Assembly: GCA_943840565.1 (NCBI GenBank)
Contig: CALSUY010000001.1
Coordinates: forward strand, 434,001-498,000
Source: an uncultured Candidatus Actinomarinales bacterium
Lineage (GTDB): Bacteria; Actinomycetota; Acidimicrobiia; Actinomarinales; Actinomarinaceae
Direction: 5' to 3'
Length of the DNA: 64,000 nucleotides
Of this stretch, positions 59,686-64,000 are shown one piece after another. Below the pieces are notes generated by a model. It saw only the letters and a program-made list of their open reading frames with translations. It did not search any database and was not told the DNA's origin. The position numbers and the translations under genes are program-made. Within the stretch, counting starts at the first letter, position 1. Each line of letters opens with the position of its first letter.

Positions 59686-60083
59686 TCACTAAATTTGATT
59701 TTATTATCAAATGGAAGAACATCTTCAAATCTATATTTATTAGATTCACCTTTATGAACAACAATCACATTTTCTGTTCCGAACTCCGACATTCTTTGTC
59801 TTGAGACTCCACAAGGAAAAATAGGCTCGAGATCAGCATCTATACACGCAACTGCAAGTGTATCAATTTTGACTTCACCTTCAGAAATTGCTTTAAATAC
59901 AGCGACATCTTCCGCGCAGACGGTTGCAGGATATGAAGCATTCTCTATATTACAGCCAGTATAAATATTTCCACTTTCAGTAATTAGTGCAGCACCAACT
60001 CTAAATTTTGAATATGGAGCATATGCTGTTTTAGCAACATCTTCAGCCATTTTCGCTAATTTGATATCAATTTCGTTCATCAT
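59682..60083 (-). CDS. cdd: Cytidine deaminase with altered zinc site
   Basis: A 133-residue CDA. The fold is standard: YAPYSKFRVGAAL, CNIENASYPATVCAED with zinc ligand Cys56 and catalytic Glu58, then IFPCGVSRQRMSEF. In tetrameric CDAs this last motif is PCGxCRQ; here the second cysteine is Ser94. The Arg that normally follows CAE is Asp59. The zinc site thus has two Cys and perhaps Ser or water. It belongs to pyrimidine salvage with upp and deoB. Overlaps smc by 17 bp. Confidence 0.9.
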   Translation of the reverse strand: MMNEIDIKLAKMAEDVAKTAYAPYSKFRVGAALITESGNIYTGCNIENASYPATVCAEDVAVFKAISEGEVKIDTLAVACIDADLEPIFPCGVSRQRMSEFGTENVIVVHKGESNKYRFEDVLPFDNKIKFSD

Positions 60084-62733
60084 GATTTGCCTCTCCTGCT
60101 ATCAAGTTTTCAAATTCTGATTTAGTTTTGATGAATATCCTAGATCCTGATCCAGGCTCCATTGTTACACCATATAAAACATCTCCTGCATGCATAGTTT
60201 GCTGCTGATGAGTGACGATAATAAATTGAGCATCATCTTTGACATAATTAAGAAGATTTATCATTCTGTGAAGATTTGCATCATCAAGAGCTGCTTCAAC
60301 CTCGTCTAAAATGTAGAAAGGACTTGGAAATGATTTGAAAATTGCAAAAAGGAATGCAATTGCTGCTAAAGATCTTTCACCACCAGATAAAAGACTGAGT
60401 TTTTTGACTTTTTTACCCTTAGGTTGGACGTTAATCTCAATTCCAGTTTCTAATAAATTATCTTTATCCGTTAGCTCCAATGAACCTTTTCCACCAGGGA
60501 ATAATTGCTCAAAAATCTCTCCAAAATGAACAGATATCGAATTAAATGATGAGTCAATTCTAAACTCTATCTCTGCTTCAATTTCTTTGATATGAAGTAA
60601 TAATTCTTTCTTAGAAGAAGTTAAATCCTCAATTGAAGATGAAATTTCTTGGTGACGTGTATCTAATTGCTCATAATCAGTTTTTGCTAGATAATTCACA
60701 ACTCCGATATTTTCAAGTTTCTGTTCGATTAAAGTGATTTCTGTTTCAAGTTCTTTCTGGTTATGGTCTGAAGGGTTGAAGCTTTCAATAGTATCTATTT
60801 CGACGCCGTACAAATTAACCAACGTAGAGTAATGATGAGCTTTTTCAGAAGAATATTGAGCTTTGTTAATTGAAAGATTTCCTTTTTCTTCATTAAGGGA
60901 AATATACTCCTTGTTATAGTTGTCTATCTTATCGTCTAGCTCTGTTATTTTTGAGTTTTTATTTCCATGTTTTTGCTCATAAACATCAGCTTGTAACAAC
61001 ATGGACTCTGCAGATTTATTTAATACTTCAATAAGTTTTGTTGATTGAGAAATAATAGTTTCAAGTTCTTTTTTGTAATCTGTATTTGGAGCGTAGTGAA
61101 TCTCATCTATCGTGAGTTGCAATTCAGAATTTTCATTGGTAAGAAACTTAATTTGTTCAGCTGCAGATACAAGTTGATTAGATCTTGAAGTTATTTCATC
61201 TTCTAGAGATTTAAGATTTGTACGAAGAACTGTCTCTTGGTTTTTAAGTTCATCTTTGTAAGATGTATTATTTGAAATTACATTCTGTTGATCAATTTTA
61301 GAATTTAATATTTCAAGATTTTTGTCATATTCTGATCTCAGCATGGTCAAAGATTCTGTAGTTGCATCCAGTTCCCTATCAACGATTGTGTTTATATTTT
61401 TTCGTACCTTTGAAAATGAATTTCTAAGAGTAAGTTTTTTAGAAATTAATGAGGAGTGGTGTTCTAATGTGATGTGGGTTTCAGTTTTATCTTTCTGCCA
61501 TTTCTCAAAAGCTTTCTCTGACAAAGAAAGGCTTTCCTCGAGCTTAGAGTTGATAGTTTTTAAATAGTCTAAATCTTTTTCAAGGATGGCTTCATTTACT
61601 TCAAGTGACGCTGATTGGCTTTTATTATTCTCATTTATTTGTTTATTTAAAATTTCGAGATTTTGATTTAAATCAGTAAGAGTGTGTTTTTTAGATATTA
61701 GTTTATTAGAGAGGTCATTAATGGTAAGCGTATTTGTAAGTACTTTATTTTGAAGATCAGTTAATCGTTTTTCTTCTCTGATATTTTCTCTTTCTAAATT
61801 ATCTAACCTCTCTGTTGCAATTTGCGCAACAGATTTTACTTGCTCAGATTTTGTAGATAGTTTATTAGAGTAATCTTTGAAAAGTGAACTGACGGAGACC
61901 CCTTGACCTAACTCGGAGGTGAGGTTTGTTTTTAGCTTTTTCGCCTCTTCGGTAGAAGTTGAGATGTCTTCCATTTTTTTAGTTATTGCATCCACTTTAT
62001 CGGTGATGTCTAATTCTTTATTGTTAAAAATACTATATTTGAGCATATTGATATTGGTCTTATGATTTAGCAATGAAGCATTGAGTGTCTCATGCTCTTG
62101 AGCTTGTTCGGCCTGTAATTTTAAAGGCTTGAGTTGTTTGTTAATCTCTCGAAGAACATCCTTTGCTCTTTTAATTTCTTTGTCTCCTGATTCAATCCTT
62201 CTTAAAGCTTTGTCTTTTTTTAATTTAAACGGGAGTATCCCTGCCGCTTCTTCAATTGTTATTCTGTGATCTTCTGGTTTTGAATTTAATATTTCAGCAA
62301 TTTGACCCTGTGAAATAATTGTGTGCTGCTGTTTACCAATTCCTAAATCGCTTAAGAATTCTTGAATATCTAGAAGTCTACAATTTAGACCATTCATAAA
62401 ATATTCAGATGCTCCATCTCTGTAGAGTTTTCTTCCTATAGAAATTTCTTCAGAGCCATTAAATTTTTCTGGATCTACAACAAAATTAAGATATACTTCT
62501 GCAAATCCTTTTTCAGAAAGCTTTTCCGTACCAGCAAATATAACATCTTCCATTTTGTTTGTACGAAGTGCTCCGGGGCTTTGCGTACCTAACACCCAAG
62601 AAATAGCATCTACAACGTTTGATTTTCCTGAACCATTTGGTCCTACAACGACATTGACCTTGTTTGAAAGGTCGATATTAACTTTTTCAGCGAATGACTT
62701 AAAGCCATTCACGACTATCGATTTTAAATACAT
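60067..62733 (-). CDS. smc: SMC chromosome-segregation ATPase, short form without recognisable hinge
   Basis: 888 residues, against about 1150-1200 for typical bacterial SMC. The head parts are normal: Walker A GPNGSGKS at residues 31-38, Q-loop region IISQGQIAEILNSKPEDHR, signature LSLLSGGERSLAAIAFLFA and Walker B FYILDEVEAALDD. Residues about 175-690 are almost wholly Lys/Glu/Leu/Ser coiled coil. The glycine- and valine-rich hinge of about 120-150 residues expected in the middle is not seen, nor is a CxxC zinc hook. The kleisin genes scpA and scpB are not in this window. Confidence 0.9.
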   Translation of the reverse strand: MYLKSIVVNGFKSFAEKVNIDLSNKVNVVVGPNGSGKSNVVDAISWVLGTQSPGALRTNKMEDVIFAGTEKLSEKGFAEVYLNFVVDPEKFNGSEEISIGRKLYRDGASEYFMNGLNCRLLDIQEFLSDLGIGKQQHTIISQGQIAEILNSKPEDHRITIEEAAGILPFKLKKDKALRRIESGDKEIKRAKDVLREINKQLKPLKLQAEQAQEHETLNASLLNHKTNINMLKYSIFNNKELDITDKVDAITKKMEDISTSTEEAKKLKTNLTSELGQGVSVSSLFKDYSNKLSTKSEQVKSVAQIATERLDNLERENIREEKRLTDLQNKVLTNTLTINDLSNKLISKKHTLTDLNQNLEILNKQINENNKSQSASLEVNEAILEKDLDYLKTINSKLEESLSLSEKAFEKWQKDKTETHITLEHHSSLISKKLTLRNSFSKVRKNINTIVDRELDATTESLTMLRSEYDKNLEILNSKIDQQNVISNNTSYKDELKNQETVLRTNLKSLEDEITSRSNQLVSAAEQIKFLTNENSELQLTIDEIHYAPNTDYKKELETIISQSTKLIEVLNKSAESMLLQADVYEQKHGNKNSKITELDDKIDNYNKEYISLNEEKGNLSINKAQYSSEKAHHYSTLVNLYGVEIDTIESFNPSDHNQKELETEITLIEQKLENIGVVNYLAKTDYEQLDTRHQEISSSIEDLTSSKKELLLHIKEIEAEIEFRIDSSFNSISVHFGEIFEQLFPGGKGSLELTDKDNLLETGIEINVQPKGKKVKKLSLLSGGERSLAAIAFLFAIFKSFPSPFYILDEVEAALDDANLHRMINLLNYVKDDAQFIIVTHQQQTMHAGDVLYGVTMEPGSGSRIFIKTKSEFENLIAGEANHDERN

Positions 62734-62791
62734 TATTACCCTGTTGTTAATAGAATTATACTAAAGATTCGATAGATTTTAGGTATTTATA

Positions 62792-63727
62792 CTATTTTTC
62801 TAAGATTTTTACATCTGCAACTTTAGTGTTTTGATTGTTATGCGTGAATGATTTAATGAAATTGTTGTATGTAGTTTCGTCGATATAACTTGATTTAAGA
62901 CCAAAATACATAGAGGCAATATCTACTCCTCTCTTAGAGCCATCTTTGCACTTCAGGAGTGTACTTTTTTTCAAATCTGTAAAGAACATTGAGCCTTCAG
63001 CCCCTGCTTTAATGAGTACGTCATTTGGACTGTTTTGCATAAGAATGGTATCAACGCGATCAGACCCAGCTGTATGGACCGGATGGCTATAGAAAGCATT
63101 AAATATAATTTTCCAAGATTCTTCATAAATCTTTGAATTATTTAACTTACTAACACTAGATAAAAATATGTTGGAATTTATATATGGAGCTGGTAAACCA
63201 CATCCATCTATACCATACGTAATCTTCTCTAAATTGAAAAGCTCTCTATAAAAGAGATCAATTTTTTGCTGAATGGGGTGTGTTATTTCTTGATAGTTTT
63301 CTATTTCCAAATCTAATAATTTACAAAAAAGAAGCATGCCAATGTGTTTACCTGAACAATTATTATGTAATTTTGTATAAGGTTTATTCTCTTTAATCAT
63401 ACTTTTATAGGTTTCAGCATGAAAAGGTATTTGTTTTTCACAGTAAATATCCTCGTAATTAAGTAGATATTTTTCTGCTGTTTTCAAAACTTTTTCAGTA
63501 TGTAATGCTTCACCTGAGTGAGATGCACAGAAAATGGCAATTTCACTTAAATCAATCTCTGTTTTTTGATTTAACATCTCTTGAACAATTGGAATTAGCT
63601 GAAAAGGTTTTATCGCAGACCTTGGAAAGAAATCAAAGCTTTCAGAAGAAGTGTCATTAACTATATCAACTTCATGATAGGACTCGGAAATATTGTTTCG
63701 AGTAAGAACTATTGTATATCCATCCAT
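62792..63727 (-). CDS. Asparaginase (Asparaginase_II family)
   Basis: A 311-residue protein of the PF06089 family: FFPRSAIKPFQLIPIV, IAIFCASHSGEALHTE, LHNNCSGKHIGML and GIDGCGLPAPY. The family includes thermolabile L-asparaginases that yield aspartate and ammonia. It sits between rnc and smc, which are usually direct neighbours. Confidence 0.9.
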   Translation of the reverse strand: MDGYTIVLTRNNISESYHEVDIVNDTSSESFDFFPRSAIKPFQLIPIVQEMLNQKTEIDLSEIAIFCASHSGEALHTEKVLKTAEKYLLNYEDIYCEKQIPFHAETYKSMIKENKPYTKLHNNCSGKHIGMLLFCKLLDLEIENYQEITHPIQQKIDLFYRELFNLEKITYGIDGCGLPAPYINSNIFLSSVSKLNNSKIYEESWKIIFNAFYSHPVHTAGSDRVDTILMQNSPNDVLIKAGAEGSMFFTDLKKSTLLKCKDGSKRGVDIASMYFGLKSSYIDETTYNNFIKSFTHNNQNTKVADVKILEK

Positions 63728-63757
63728 AGTAGGAAATTATAACAACAATTAATTTAG

Positions 63758-64000
63758 TTAGCTTACCTTGCTTAAAGCCTGTTTTGCTGCGTGTTGCTGT
63801 GCGCTTTTCTTAGACTTGCCTTTACCTGTTCCAATAATATTGCCGTCTAAAATAACTTCAGATAAGAACTCTTTATTGTGATCTGGGCCTTCAGACTTAT
63901 CTTCATAAGAGACTTTCTTACCCTTTTTTGCATAATATTCTTGAAGTCTAGTTTTGTAATCTTTAGCTCCTGGATCTTCTGAAAGTTCTTTAATATTTGG
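63758..64000 (-). CDS. rnc: Ribonuclease III, C-terminal dsRNA-binding domain (5' part outside window)
   Basis: The last 80 codons of a minus-strand gene, ending TAA at 63758-63760. The translation includes AKDYKTRLQEYYAKKGKK, GTGKGKSKKSAQQHAAKQAL and a terminal SKVS, a dsRNA-binding domain. The rnc-smc neighbourhood supports RNase III. The catalytic domain lies beyond the right edge. Confidence 0.85.
   Translation of the reverse strand, partial: PNIKELSEDPGAKDYKTRLQEYYAKKGKKVSYEDKSEGPDHNKEFLSEVILDGNIIGTGKGKSKKSAQQHAAKQALSKVS

Overview
The window is 64 kb of AT-rich, densely packed bacterial chromosome. It reads best as a streamlined, free-living actinobacterium of the kind seen in the low-GC marine lineage Ca. 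Actinomarinales. That placement is inferred, not proven. Support comes from coenzyme F420 biosynthesis genes (cofG, cofH), F420-type oxidoreductases (Ddn-like and LLM-like proteins), a TIGR03084/mycothiol-type DinB protein, an actinobacterial order of information-processing genes, short spacers and many 1-20 bp gene overlaps. No rRNA, intact tRNA, CRISPR array, insertion sequence or complete prophage was found.

Layout. (1) 1-5.3 kb: truncated cinA, a thioredoxin-like gene with an in-frame UGA that looks like selenocysteine, and a phosphonate/phosphite-type ABC transporter (phnD, phnC, two phnE). (2) 5.3-9.3 kb: ftsK, dapA, dapB. (3) 9.4-12.3 kb: an uncharacterised pair, a HExxH+VWA protein and a CobS-like AAA+ ATPase with altered Walker residues. 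(4) 12.3-18.1 kb: accessory metabolism (Ddn-like, TIGR03084, BtpA-like, SbtA bicarbonate permease, SDR, MFS). (5) 18.1-20.6 kb: a tRNA-Val relic with a 25-bp direct repeat, then divergent umuC/umuD around a palindromic operator. (6) 20.6-26.3 kb: haloalkane dehalogenase-like hydrolase, an overlapping three-gene redox operon (LLM oxidoreductase, CCAEP-tail radical SAM, flavin reductase), a folate cyclo-ligase, PlsC and a UPF0316 protein.

(7) 26.3-43 kb is a long minus-strand housekeeping block read rpsB-tsf-pyrH-frr-cdsA-rseP-ispG-proS, a terminator, then rimP-nusA-infB-rbfA-nrnA-truB-ribF-rpsO-pnp. Upstream of rpsB are xerC and an amino-acid ABC transporter preceded by tandem ARG boxes. (8) 45.7-56.0 kb holds the rpsP-khpA-rimM / trmD-rplS-lepB-rnhB cluster, split in two by cofG-cofH and by a tandem pair of GAPDH genes, one of which lacks the catalytic cysteine. 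(9) 56.2-64 kb: upp, deoB, etfBA, cdd with an altered zinc site, an SMC with no recognisable hinge, asparaginase, and the 3' end of rnc.

The most unusual items are the selenocysteine thioredoxin with a 17-nt SECIS-like hairpin at the right distance, the HExxH-VWA/AAA+ pair with an apparent reciprocal swap of its two magnesium-site residues, the GAPDH pseudoenzyme overlapping an active GAPDH, the hinge-less SMC, and lepB, whose catalytic serine lies upstream of every ATG, GTG or TTG in its frame.
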